Source: Anaerolineaceae bacterium UBA4799 (GTDB lineage: Bacteria > Chloroflexota > Anaerolineae > Anaerolineales > Anaerolineaceae). From it: a DNA stretch of 39,853 bases. The stretch is taken from assembly GCA_002402725.1 (NCBI GenBank), contig DHGL01000045.1, forward strand, positions 189 through 40,041, given 5' to 3'. How positions within the stretch are numbered: position 1 is the stretch's first letter; every line of letters starts with the position of its first letter. This document shows, piece after piece, positions 1 to 7,441 of the stretch. The position numbers and the translations under genes were made by a program. Under the pieces are notes generated by a model, which saw only the letters and a list, made by a program, of their open reading frames with translations, did no database searches and was not told where the DNA came from.

Positions 1-2802
1 TCCGTTTTAGATCAGGAAGTACCATCCGATCAGCCTGGCTTGATCTCATATGATCAATATTGGAAACTGATTCAAGATGATCCCAGCCTGCGTAGTATTG
101 ATGATATTGCCAAAGTAATTGAGAAAAGTAATATTCTTGAGGGGCTGATTCAGAATGCTTATACACGTCCCAATCTCAAGGATTTAGCCATCCGCATCAT
201 TCGTGCACTCAGTGTTCAGCGTCTGACAACTGGTGATGTCTTTATTCCCCTGGGTGTGACCGCAGAAGGTATGCGCGATGGGTTGTGTCTCTACCAACGA
301 CTCCCGCCTGAGATGAATAATGCTGAATTTCTACTCGATCAGGTTCAGGTGGCGCTCAAAGAGATGATGAAGACGGTTCAGGGTCAGTTCCTTTCTTACA
401 ACCCAGAAAACGGTCAGTATTACCTGGACTTGAAAAAAGCAGTAGATTTTGATCAGAAAATTCTTGAACGCGGCGATTTCATGGATAAGTCTGACCTAAA
501 CACCTATTTTTACGATGCATTACGTCAGGCACTCAATTTGAGCGATACAACCTATTTGACTGGTTATAGTATCTGGTTCTATGAACTACCATGGGCAGAC
601 CACAAAGTCACCCGCCCTGGTTATTTATTCTTTGGTCCGCCCGATGAGCGCACCACCGCCCAACCTCCACGCGATTTTTATATTTATTTCCTTCCGCCAT
701 TCAAGGATCCTTCCTGGAATGATCAAAAATTACCAGACGAAACGATCTATTACCTGACCGGACTGGATAATGACTTTGAAACTAAAATCCGTCTTTATGC
801 TGGTGCGCGGGCAATGGCAAACGAATCCACAGAATATCGCTTGGAATATGCCAACAAAGCTGAAACCTATTTCCGCGGTTTAATGCGTTGGCTGCAAGAA
901 CACATGATTGAAAAATTGCATATTGTTTACCAGGGTGTGGATGAACCCATTCAAACCGTTCTCACCCGTATGCGCAGTACCGCCAGCCAGAATTTAGAGG
1001 AATTGATCCGCCTGGTTGCCTCTCATTTGTTCGCGCCTGAGTTTGAGGATCGCTATCCAGATTACCCAAAATTCCAAAGGTTGAGCCAGCCCGTTACAGA
1101 GGTTGCCCGAGCGAACAGCGCGATGGAAGCTATTCGCAGATTATGCGGTCGTAGCTCCAATTTGGGCTCCGGTGTTTTGGAGGGGTTGGGAATTCTCGAC
1201 GGTCAAGGCAATATTCACCCTTACGACTCTCCCTACACCAGCTATTTTTTGAAGCTCCTCAACGATAAACCTGAAGGACAGGTCATTAATCGCGGTGAAG
1301 TCATCGAAATTGTCGCCGGTGGGCTTCAGCCAGTGGAAAAAGACCTCAAATACCAATTGGAACCGGAATGGGTGTCTGTCATCCTGCTGGCATTAGTATA
1401 TAACGGCGATGTCGTCCTCAGCCTCGATGGGCGTGAGGAACTGGATGCCAGTACACTGGAACGCGCAATGACTCGCTCTATGACCGATATTGTCAATTTC
1501 CGCTTTTATAAACGCCCGCGCAGCCTCCCGATCAACCTTTGGACCATGATCTTTGAAGGTCTGGGATTGCAGCCTGGGTTGATACGCGACGAAAACACGC
1601 GCGAGACAGCCATCCCAGAATTGCAACGCCTGGTACATTCTGAATTGGAGCAAGTGGTGGTGCTGCAAAATCGTTTGGAGCAAGGCGCACAGCTATGGAA
1701 TACTCCCGTATTTACTGACCGATTGACCTTCGTGGTGGAAGAGGGAACCGTTGTAGGCAGTGATGCACCCGATTTTTCACTTTCGGTGATGGATCTTCTG
1801 CCTGGTCTGCGCGGTTACAAACAATTTTTGGAAGAACTGAATAAGTACACCACGGTGGGAAAGCTGCGCAACCTGCGCTATACCCCGGTGCAAATTCAGG
1901 AGTATTTAGAATTCCGCGAGGTAGTACAACGCGCTCGCCAGCTTCTGGATGCCATCAACCAACTGCAACCTTTCACGACTTACCTAGTCGAAGCACAGGC
2001 AAACTTACCGGAAGACCATGCCTGGACGCAGCGCGCCCGCCTTGTTCAAAAACAAACTCTGGATTCCATTCGGCGTTTTGGAAAAGGCAGAGAGACCTTT
2101 GATCAACAAGCTGCCATACGAGAATTGACGAACCTGAAACAGGAATATGTTGCCGTTTACAGTGACCTGCACCGTAAAAACGTGTTGACTGCCAGCGGTG
2201 ATGATTTGCGCCAGCGCTTGTATCATGATGATCGTTTTGAATCGATGCACGCTCTTTCTGGCATTGAGCTTCTCACACGCAGTGGTGATTTTGAATTCTG
2301 GAAACAACAGCTTACCGGGTTACTTAGCTGCCGCGAGTTTCACGAAGGCGCGATTGCAGATTCCCCCACCTGCCCTTATTGCCACCTGCGACCGGCACAG
2401 CACCGGGGAGCAGCCAATTCGGATGCATTAGTTCGTTTGCTGGATGAAAAACTGAGCGACTTGCTCAAAAACTGGCGCAAAGCGCTGCAAACGAACCTAT
2501 CCAGTGAAACCGCTCAGCACAGTCTGGAGGCTATGTCGCCAGCGGAGCGCAAGCCGATTGAGGAGTTTTTGAAACAGAACGACGAAGCAGAAAGTGTGCC
2601 AACAAACTTTGTGCCCGCAGCCATTCAAGCCTTGCGCGGGATCCAGGCGGTGACCATTCCTGTGGATGCGCTGCTGCAAGCGCTCAAAACAGGTGGCTTG
2701 CCTTGCACCCATGAAGAGTTGCAAAACCGTTTCAAGCATTTTCTGGATCAACGGATGCGCGGGCACGACACCAGTAGTACACGTCTGACACTTGACCAAT
2801 AA
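1..2802 (+). CDS. BrxC/DUF6079-like BREX ATPase, C-terminal part (5' end outside window)
   Basis: The frame is open from base 1, so the gene begins upstream of the window and about 933 codons are visible. Its N-terminal P-loop region is not in view. The visible part is soluble and helix-rich. Near the 3' end (2371-2382) there is a CPYC pair resembling a zinc knuckle, after a motif LLSCREF. I read it as the C-terminal portion of a DUF6079/BrxC-like large ATPase. This rests on remembered family features (the phrase TTGDVFIPLGVTAEGMRDGL, the C-terminal CPxC pair) and on the methylase and PglZ downstream. In BREX systems such ATPases are needed for methylation and for phage restriction. Codon use is moderately GC-rich, like pglZ and unlike the PLD gene that follows. 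It could instead be another large NTPase of a PglZ system. Fairly sure of the system, less of the exact family. Confidence 0.65.
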   Translation, partial: SVLDQEVPSDQPGLISYDQYWKLIQDDPSLRSIDDIAKVIEKSNILEGLIQNAYTRPNLKDLAIRIIRALSVQRLTTGDVFIPLGVTAEGMRDGLCLYQRLPPEMNNAEFLLDQVQVALKEMMKTVQGQFLSYNPENGQYYLDLKKAVDFDQKILERGDFMDKSDLNTYFYDALRQALNLSDTTYLTGYSIWFYELPWADHKVTRPGYLFFGPPDERTTAQPPRDFYIYFLPPFKDPSWNDQKLPDETIYYLTGLDNDFETKIRLYAGARAMANESTEYRLEYANKAETYFRGLMRWLQEHMIEKLHIVYQGVDEPIQTVLTRMRSTASQNLEELIRLVASHLFAPEFEDRYPDYPKFQRLSQPVTEVARANSAMEAIRRLCGRSSNLGSGVLEGLGILDGQGNIHPYDSPYTSYFLKLLNDKPEGQVINRGEVIEIVAGGLQPVEKDLKYQLEPEWVSVILLALVYNGDVVLSLDGREELDASTLERAMTRSMTDIVNFRFYKRPRSLPINLWTMIFEGLGLQPGLIRDENTRETAIPELQRLVHSELEQVVVLQNRLEQGAQLWNTPVFTDRLTFVVEEGTVVGSDAPDFSLSVMDLLPGLRGYKQFLEELNKYTTVGKLRNLRYTPVQIQEYLEFREVVQRARQLLDAINQLQPFTTYLVEAQANLPEDHAWTQRARLVQKQTLDSIRRFGKGRETFDQQAAIRELTNLKQEYVAVYSDLHRKNVLTASGDDLRQRLYHDDRFESMHALSGIELLTRSGDFEFWKQQLTGLLSCREFHEGAIADSPTCPYCHLRPAQHRGAANSDALVRLLDEKLSDLLKNWRKALQTNLSSETAQHSLEAMSPAERKPIEEFLKQNDEAESVPTNFVPAAIQALRGIQAVTIPVDALLQALKTGGLPCTHEELQNRFKHFLDQRMRGHDTSSTRLTLDQ

Positions 2803-2820
2803 TTAACTACTCACGTAGGT

Positions 2821-2918
2821 ATCATGGCACAGTCGCTGAGTGCTATCCCGAAAACGTGTTACGAGAGGATCCGGATATGCTGATGTACTATGACAGTGCG
2901 CTTCTGAGAAAGAAATAA
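2821..2918 (+). pseudogene. Relic of the 3' end of a second defence methylase
   Basis: Bases 2832-2918 encode 28 residues plus a TAA stop. These match the last 28 residues of the methylase ending at 6635, with 24 of 28 identical; the changes are R/C, L/Y, D/N and L/M. The two copies share an identical 23-base run (2880-2902 and 6597-6619) but differ at many synonymous sites, so this is not a recent duplication. Similarity continues a few codons upstream to about 2821 with one base missing, then stops. There is no start codon or upstream coding sequence. I read it as the leftover tail of a related methylase that once followed the ATPase gene. Confidence 0.85.
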
Positions 2919-2953
2919 AATCTATTTTATTTTGTTTAATTTTAAGGAGAATT

Positions 2954-3991
2954 ATGTCTCAAATCACCCTGCCCTCTTGGGAAAATCTCAGTGAAATAGT
3001 GACTACAGCCGAAGAAAGAGTCTTAATTTGTACGCCATATTATTCCTCATCTGGTATTGGAAAAGTTTTTGATTCAATTGGGAATGCAAGCCGGTTTCAG
3101 TTTTGGACCCGATTAAGTCCGAGTGCTTGGGCAGCAGGTGTTACTAGCCCAGAGGATTTATTAGCTCTTGCCGATTTAGTACGTCAAAACGGTCAAAACT
3201 TCCAGCTTGCCGACATTGAACGATTGCATGCTAAAGTATATGCCGCGGATTACTCACTAGCCCTAATTGGATCTGCAAATCTCTCTGATGGCGGATTTAG
3301 AGCTAACCTTGAATTGGTTGTGAAATTTGTCGGCGAAGAAGCACAGTCCGCGGTTAGGTTTGTAGAAGAAAATTTCACTCCTAGATTAAGAGCTATTGAT
3401 ATTGAAACTTTCCGAGAATGGATTCAAAGAAATAAACCGACAATTCTAGAGGTTCGTTCTAGACCTGACACTAGTGCTGATGACCTTCAAGAAGTACAAA
3501 GGTCTCTTGATGAAATCTTAGGCTATGGTCAAGCACCAGAAGAAGGCAGACAAATAGACGAATATTCTCATATTGACTTTGGCCAATGGCTCGACCATCA
3601 TCTTGAATTATCTGGTGCTGAAGTATTAGCAGATAGATACCATAATTCAAGCGGTCAAAATCTTACCGGGCATTTTAAACAAAGTTTTTATGGGATAGTT
3701 GGTTTTTTAAGTGAACATAATGAATATATTACTACATTGGCTACAGAATTGGGACAAATCGAACCTGAAAGAGTCTATGAGATTAATCCGACTATTCTTG
3801 ACTCTTGGCTGGAGTATTTTAACAATCATGCAACACAATCTGGGGCTAACTACAATTTTGCCATTCTACGTGGTATCGTACCGCCTTCGATAGGAGGAAC
3901 TCGCTTTGGAGGAGGTGGAGGAATAAGTACCTTTAAGAGGATGTTACCATTAGTCGCAAAATACTTAAGTGAGGTAGGTGATGGTGATTAA
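2954..3991 (+). CDS. PLD-fold protein (single HKD motif), defence-associated
   Basis: A 345-residue protein with one HKD-type motif: H92-x-K94-x4-D99, followed by an IGSANLSDGG stretch. This is typical of phospholipase-D-fold nucleases that dimerise to build the active site. The N-terminal part also fits the PLD fold (LICTPYY). The C-terminal half (about 170-345) is unrecognised and ends in a Gly-rich segment. The start has a good AAGGAG site at 2944-2949. The reading frame overlaps the methylase start by about 11-14 bases, which suggests translational coupling. PLD-fold proteins occur in DISARM (DrmC) and in several methylase/PglZ defence loci, so a restriction role is likely but not shown. 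The gene is clearly more AT-rich than the ATPase gene before it and appears to have arrived with the 5' part of the methylase. Confidence 0.8.
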   Translation: MSQITLPSWENLSEIVTTAEERVLICTPYYSSSGIGKVFDSIGNASRFQFWTRLSPSAWAAGVTSPEDLLALADLVRQNGQNFQLADIERLHAKVYAADYSLALIGSANLSDGGFRANLELVVKFVGEEAQSAVRFVEENFTPRLRAIDIETFREWIQRNKPTILEVRSRPDTSADDLQEVQRSLDEILGYGQAPEEGRQIDEYSHIDFGQWLDHHLELSGAEVLADRYHNSSGQNLTGHFKQSFYGIVGFLSEHNEYITTLATELGQIEPERVYEINPTILDSWLEYFNNHATQSGANYNFAILRGIVPPSIGGTRFGGGGGISTFKRMLPLVAKYLSEVGDGD

Positions 3992-6635
3992 AAAGGAAAC
4001 TGAAAATGAGGTTCAAGATAATCTCTTCCCAGGCGAGGATTCTTTCTCGAATATTGGAGTTCCTTCTAAGAATGATATATCCGAAGACTTACTGGAAGAT
4101 TTAAGGCGGATGATTTCACAACAACGGGAAATTGATGGGGCGCCTATTGCTTCAAATGATGACATATTAAGGTTGTCCCTTCCCAAAAATTATACAGCTT
4201 GCCCTAATCCGTATATTGCCGCATTCATTCAAGAAAATTCAATTTCATCTGGAAGTTATATTTCAAGAGGACCTTTTGTAAAAGATATATCAGTAGGAAA
4301 AAACGACCCCTTGTATTTTGCACACTCTTATTCTACAAAAGTACCACCTGATGCTATTGTTCCATTCATACTTCACTACACATCTCCAGGCGACATTATT
4401 TTTGATGGGTTTTGCGGAACTGGAATGACCGGTGTTGCGAGTCAGTTATGTGCAAGAAAAGAATTTGAAAATAATGGCGTTCGAAAATCAGTGTTAGTGG
4501 ACTTAAGCCCAGCAGCCACTTTTATTGCAGCCAACACGAACTCCATACGTTCGTGGAGAAGGTATTTGGCAACGATAGAAAAATTAATCAGAAGTGTTGA
4601 AAGAACACACTCTGATCTGTTAACTACCAATCATGTTGGTTGGATGAGAGGCGAAAAAGATATTTCTAGGAGAGTCAACGCCACAAAACCGCATTTATCT
4701 ATAATGGGTGAAATCAATTATGTGGTTTGGTCTGATGTTTTCCATTGTACAGAATGCAACCAAGAACTAATATATTGGGATTTGGTCTTTAAAGGTCCTG
4801 GCATGCCTCCCCCTCAGGAATTATTTTGTCCAAATTGTAAAGTTGCTTTAACAAACAAAACTTTAGAAAGAACTTGGATTTTAAAATTTGATCCTGAATT
4901 AAGCACAACCTTAAACCAAGCGAAACAGGTTCCCGTCTTGGTAAATTATTCAGTTGGAAAAAAAAGATTTGAGAAATTTCCCGATGATCGTGATATTGCT
5001 TTGTTAACGAAATTGGATAATGAATCCATGATCAATAGAATTCCAATTGTGGAATTGCCTGATGGTTTTAATACCGAACAACCTAAGAAGTCACATGGAT
5101 TTACACATGTCCATCATTTTTTTACTAGAAGAAATTTGATAATGATGGCAGATCTTTGGAATTCCATAAATCATCTAGAAGATCCAATTCTTCGCGATGC
5201 TGCTTTATATGTTTTTACTGGTTGTATTCAAAGAGTCTGCAAGTTAAACCGATATATGCCAGTTCATGATCGCCATGTTGGCCCCCTATCTGGAACATTG
5301 TACGTGTCACAAATTACTGCAGAAATCCCGATAACAAACTATTTTAAAGAGCGAATAAAGGACTTAAGGCGTATTAAACCCGAAACGGACAGAAGTAATG
5401 TCTGTATTTCGACACAAAGTTCTACTGACCTGCGGAACATCCCAAATGAAAGCATAGATTATATTTTCACAGATCCACCTTTCGGAGGGAACTTAAATTA
5501 TTCCGAGCTGAACATCCTTATCGAGGCTTGGCTCGGAGTAAAATCCGACCAAAAACCTGAAGCCGTTGTAAATCTGGTTCAGAGGAAAGCGATTTCTGAT
5601 TACAGTGAGCTAATGCGAAGTTGTTTATCTGAATTTAATAGAATTCTAAAATCGGGGAGATGGATAACTGTTGAATTCCATAATTCACAAAATTCAATAT
5701 GGAATTCCATCCAAGAAGCCATTGGTCAAGCAGGATTTATTGTTGCTGATGTTAGGACTCTAGACAAACAAAAAGGCACCACGAAACAACTAACATTCGA
5801 TTCAGCCGTAAAACAAGATTTGGTTATTTCTGCTTATAAACCTAATGGAAATCTAGAAGAGAAATTCCGTCTAAAAGCAGGTACCGATGATGGCGTTTGG
5901 GAATTCGTTCGGTATCACCTTGGTAAATTGCCAGTTGTTGTGCAGAAGGATGGAAACACTATTGTCAATGCTGAACGTCAGGCATTTTTGCTCTTTGATC
6001 GAATGATAGCCTTTCACATCCAACGTGGGGTATTGGTGCCAATCTCCTCGCCTGAATTCTATGCTGGTTTGGACGAGCGCTTCACTCGCCGAGATGGTAT
6101 GTATTTCCTCCCTGATCAGGTGGCAGAATATGACCGTGCTGTTCTCGATTCCGGCAAACCCACCCAGCTCTCGCTCTTCGTTTCTGATGAAAAAACCGCT
6201 ATTACCTGGCTCAGGCAGCAGCTCGACCCATCCTCTGCTGGCGAACCCAAAACTCAGGGCGACCTGACCAACGACTTTAACCGCGTCATGAACCGCGCTA
6301 AGCATGAGCAGCCCTTGGAATTGATCGAGATACTCAAACAGAACTTCCTGCAGGATGAAAATGGCAAATGGTATGTACCCGATCACAATAAAGCCACTGA
6401 TCTGGAAAAAGTGCGCCAACGCACCCTTCTAAAAGAGTTTAAGGATTATTCGGAAAGTAGTGGTCGTCTGCGTCAGTTCCGTACAGAGGCGGTGCGCGCC
6501 GGCTTTGCTGACTGCTTCAAGCGACAGGAGTTTGAAACCATTGTCACCGTTGCTGAACGGTTACCTGAAGATGTACTACGTGAGGACCCTGATCTGCTGA
6601 TGTACTATGACAGTGCGCTATTGAGGAAGAAGTAG
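3978..6635 (+). CDS. BREX-type DNA adenine methylase with zinc ribbon (mosaic gene)
   Basis: An 885-residue SAM-dependent DNA methylase. Motif I is FDGFCGTGMTG (F142 onward) and motif IV is DPPF at 499-502. The order I, long insert, IV is that of alpha-class amino-methyltransferases. The insert, the likely target-recognition region, carries a zinc ribbon (C257, C260, C284, C287). A C-terminal domain of about 250 residues ends in a conserved tail (VLREDPDLLMYYDSALLRKK) that I recall from methylases of PglZ loci. It probably marks host DNA as self, the PglX role. GTG 3978 is possible, but ATG 3981 is better spaced from GAGGT (3971-3975). Up to about 5900 the gene is AT-rich; the remainder has the GC-richer codons of the flanking genes, so it looks like a recombinant. 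No frameshift is seen. Confidence 0.85.
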   Translation: MMVIKKETENEVQDNLFPGEDSFSNIGVPSKNDISEDLLEDLRRMISQQREIDGAPIASNDDILRLSLPKNYTACPNPYIAAFIQENSISSGSYISRGPFVKDISVGKNDPLYFAHSYSTKVPPDAIVPFILHYTSPGDIIFDGFCGTGMTGVASQLCARKEFENNGVRKSVLVDLSPAATFIAANTNSIRSWRRYLATIEKLIRSVERTHSDLLTTNHVGWMRGEKDISRRVNATKPHLSIMGEINYVVWSDVFHCTECNQELIYWDLVFKGPGMPPPQELFCPNCKVALTNKTLERTWILKFDPELSTTLNQAKQVPVLVNYSVGKKRFEKFPDDRDIALLTKLDNESMINRIPIVELPDGFNTEQPKKSHGFTHVHHFFTRRNLIMMADLWNSINHLEDPILRDAALYVFTGCIQRVCKLNRYMPVHDRHVGPLSGTLYVSQITAEIPITNYFKERIKDLRRIKPETDRSNVCISTQSSTDLRNIPNESIDYIFTDPPFGGNLNYSELNILIEAWLGVKSDQKPEAVVNLVQRKAISDYSELMRSCLSEFNRILKSGRWITVEFHNSQNSIWNSIQEAIGQAGFIVADVRTLDKQKGTTKQLTFDSAVKQDLVISAYKPNGNLEEKFRLKAGTDDGVWEFVRYHLGKLPVVVQKDGNTIVNAERQAFLLFDRMIAFHIQRGVLVPISSPEFYAGLDERFTRRDGMYFLPDQVAEYDRAVLDSGKPTQLSLFVSDEKTAITWLRQQLDPSSAGEPKTQGDLTNDFNRVMNRAKHEQPLELIEILKQNFLQDENGKWYVPDHNKATDLEKVRQRTLLKEFKDYSESSGRLRQFRTEAVRAGFADCFKRQEFETIVTVAERLPEDVLREDPDLLMYYDSALLRKK

Positions 6636-6678
6636 GGGTTTAAGGAGATGAAGATGATGGAGCATGGTCGTCAAACAT

Positions 6679-6707
6679 TTGACATTTCAACTGATTCATG
6701 CTATAAA
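6679..6707 (+). promoter_or_regulatory. Near-consensus sigma-70-type promoter for the NYN-pglZ unit
   Basis: TTGACA at 6679-6684 and TATAAA at 6702-6707 are separated by exactly 17 bases. Transcription would begin near 6713-6716. The resulting leader of about 80 nt carries two hairpins before the NYN start codon at 6794. This gives the NYN, pglZ and BrxA-like genes their own transcription unit, apart from the ATPase/PLD/methylase unit. No operator is obvious. Confidence 0.7.
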
Positions 6708-6775
6708 ATAAGCACATCCCCCCTGCTCCTTCGGGTGCAGGGTGCGAGGCGGCGAATAACCGCCTCTGCTTATTT
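6706..6775 (+). ncRNA. Structured leader: two hairpins and a possible enclosing stem
   Basis: Hairpin A pairs 6721-6729 with 6734-6742 around a UUCG tetraloop closed by C-G, with one U-U mismatch. Hairpin B pairs 6746-6752 (GAGGCGG) with 6760-6766 (CCGCCTC), perfect over 7 bp. A third perfect 9-bp pairing, 6706-6714 (AAATAAGCA) with 6767-6775 (TGCTTATTT), would enclose both as a three-way junction. The 5' strand of that outer stem overlaps the -10 box, so the full junction could form only in transcripts reading through from upstream. It could be a regulatory leader, a weak attenuator, an RNA processing site or a small RNA. It is not a tRNA: it lacks a T-arm and acceptor features. Confidence 0.55.
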
Positions 6776-6793
6776 AAACAGGAAGATAAGCCT

Positions 6794-7441
6794 ATGACAA
6801 CAGGGGGAATCCAAATTCCATCGGTAGTTTATGTGGATGGTTTTAACTTATATTATGGAGCGGTAAAAGGAACACCCTATAAGTGGTTGGATATTTCTAA
6901 GATGGTCCAATTACTCCTCCCAAAAAATCAGATTCTCAAAATTAAATATTTTACGGCCCTGGTAAATTCTCGCCCACAAGACCCCGACCAACCTCTTCGT
7001 CAACAAATGTACTTAAGAGCGTTGAAAACTATCCCTAATTTAGAAATCATTCCAGGCCATTTCTTGTCACACGAAGTAAGTATGCCGTTGGCAAACTGTC
7101 CACCAGGGAAGCAACAATATGTTAAAGTGATTAAGACTGAAGAAAAAGGTTCTGATGTCAATATTGCCACCCACTTATTGCATGATGGTTATCAGGGTTT
7201 ATATGGTATCGCAATCGTTATTAGCAATGATTCGGATTTGGTCGAAGCCATTAGAATCGTCCGAAATGAACTTAAGAAAGGTGTGATTGTTCTCAATCCT
7301 TTCAAAAATACACCCAGTCAGGAATTAAATAAGGTCGCCACTTTCGTAAAACCTATCCGCCAAGGTGTTTTAGCTGCAAGTCAATTTCCGAGTCCAATAA
7401 AGGATTCTAACGGCACCTTCAATAAACCTCCTAAATGGTAA
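6794..7441 (+). CDS. NYN domain (PIN-like) nuclease in defence operon
   Basis: A 215-residue protein of the NYN/LabA-like PIN superfamily (PF01936 type). The diagnostic first strand VYVDGFNLYYG holds D15 and N18. A second acidic site lies at D121 (GSDVNIATH), and SNDSDLVEAI carries D146 and D148. The four acidic positions are the usual metal-binding set, so the protein is probably active as a metal-dependent RNase or DNase. The conserved core ends near residue 175 and the Pro/Lys-rich tail looks disordered. The start has an AGGAAGAT site. The stop directly abuts the ATG of pglZ (7442), indicating one operon. NYN proteins are not standard BREX core components, so this is a likely effector or accessory. 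Known NYN enzymes cut RNA, which would suit abortive or transcript-targeting defence, but that is inference. Confidence 0.85.
   Translation: MTTGGIQIPSVVYVDGFNLYYGAVKGTPYKWLDISKMVQLLLPKNQILKIKYFTALVNSRPQDPDQPLRQQMYLRALKTIPNLEIIPGHFLSHEVSMPLANCPPGKQQYVKVIKTEEKGSDVNIATHLLHDGYQGLYGIAIVISNDSDLVEAIRIVRNELKKGVIVLNPFKNTPSQELNKVATFVKPIRQGVLAASQFPSPIKDSNGTFNKPPKW

Noticed and set aside
6706..6775. tRNA or tRNA-like gene
   Set aside because: Only two inner hairpins, no T-loop, no 7-bp acceptor with the right spacing and no anticodon-arm geometry.
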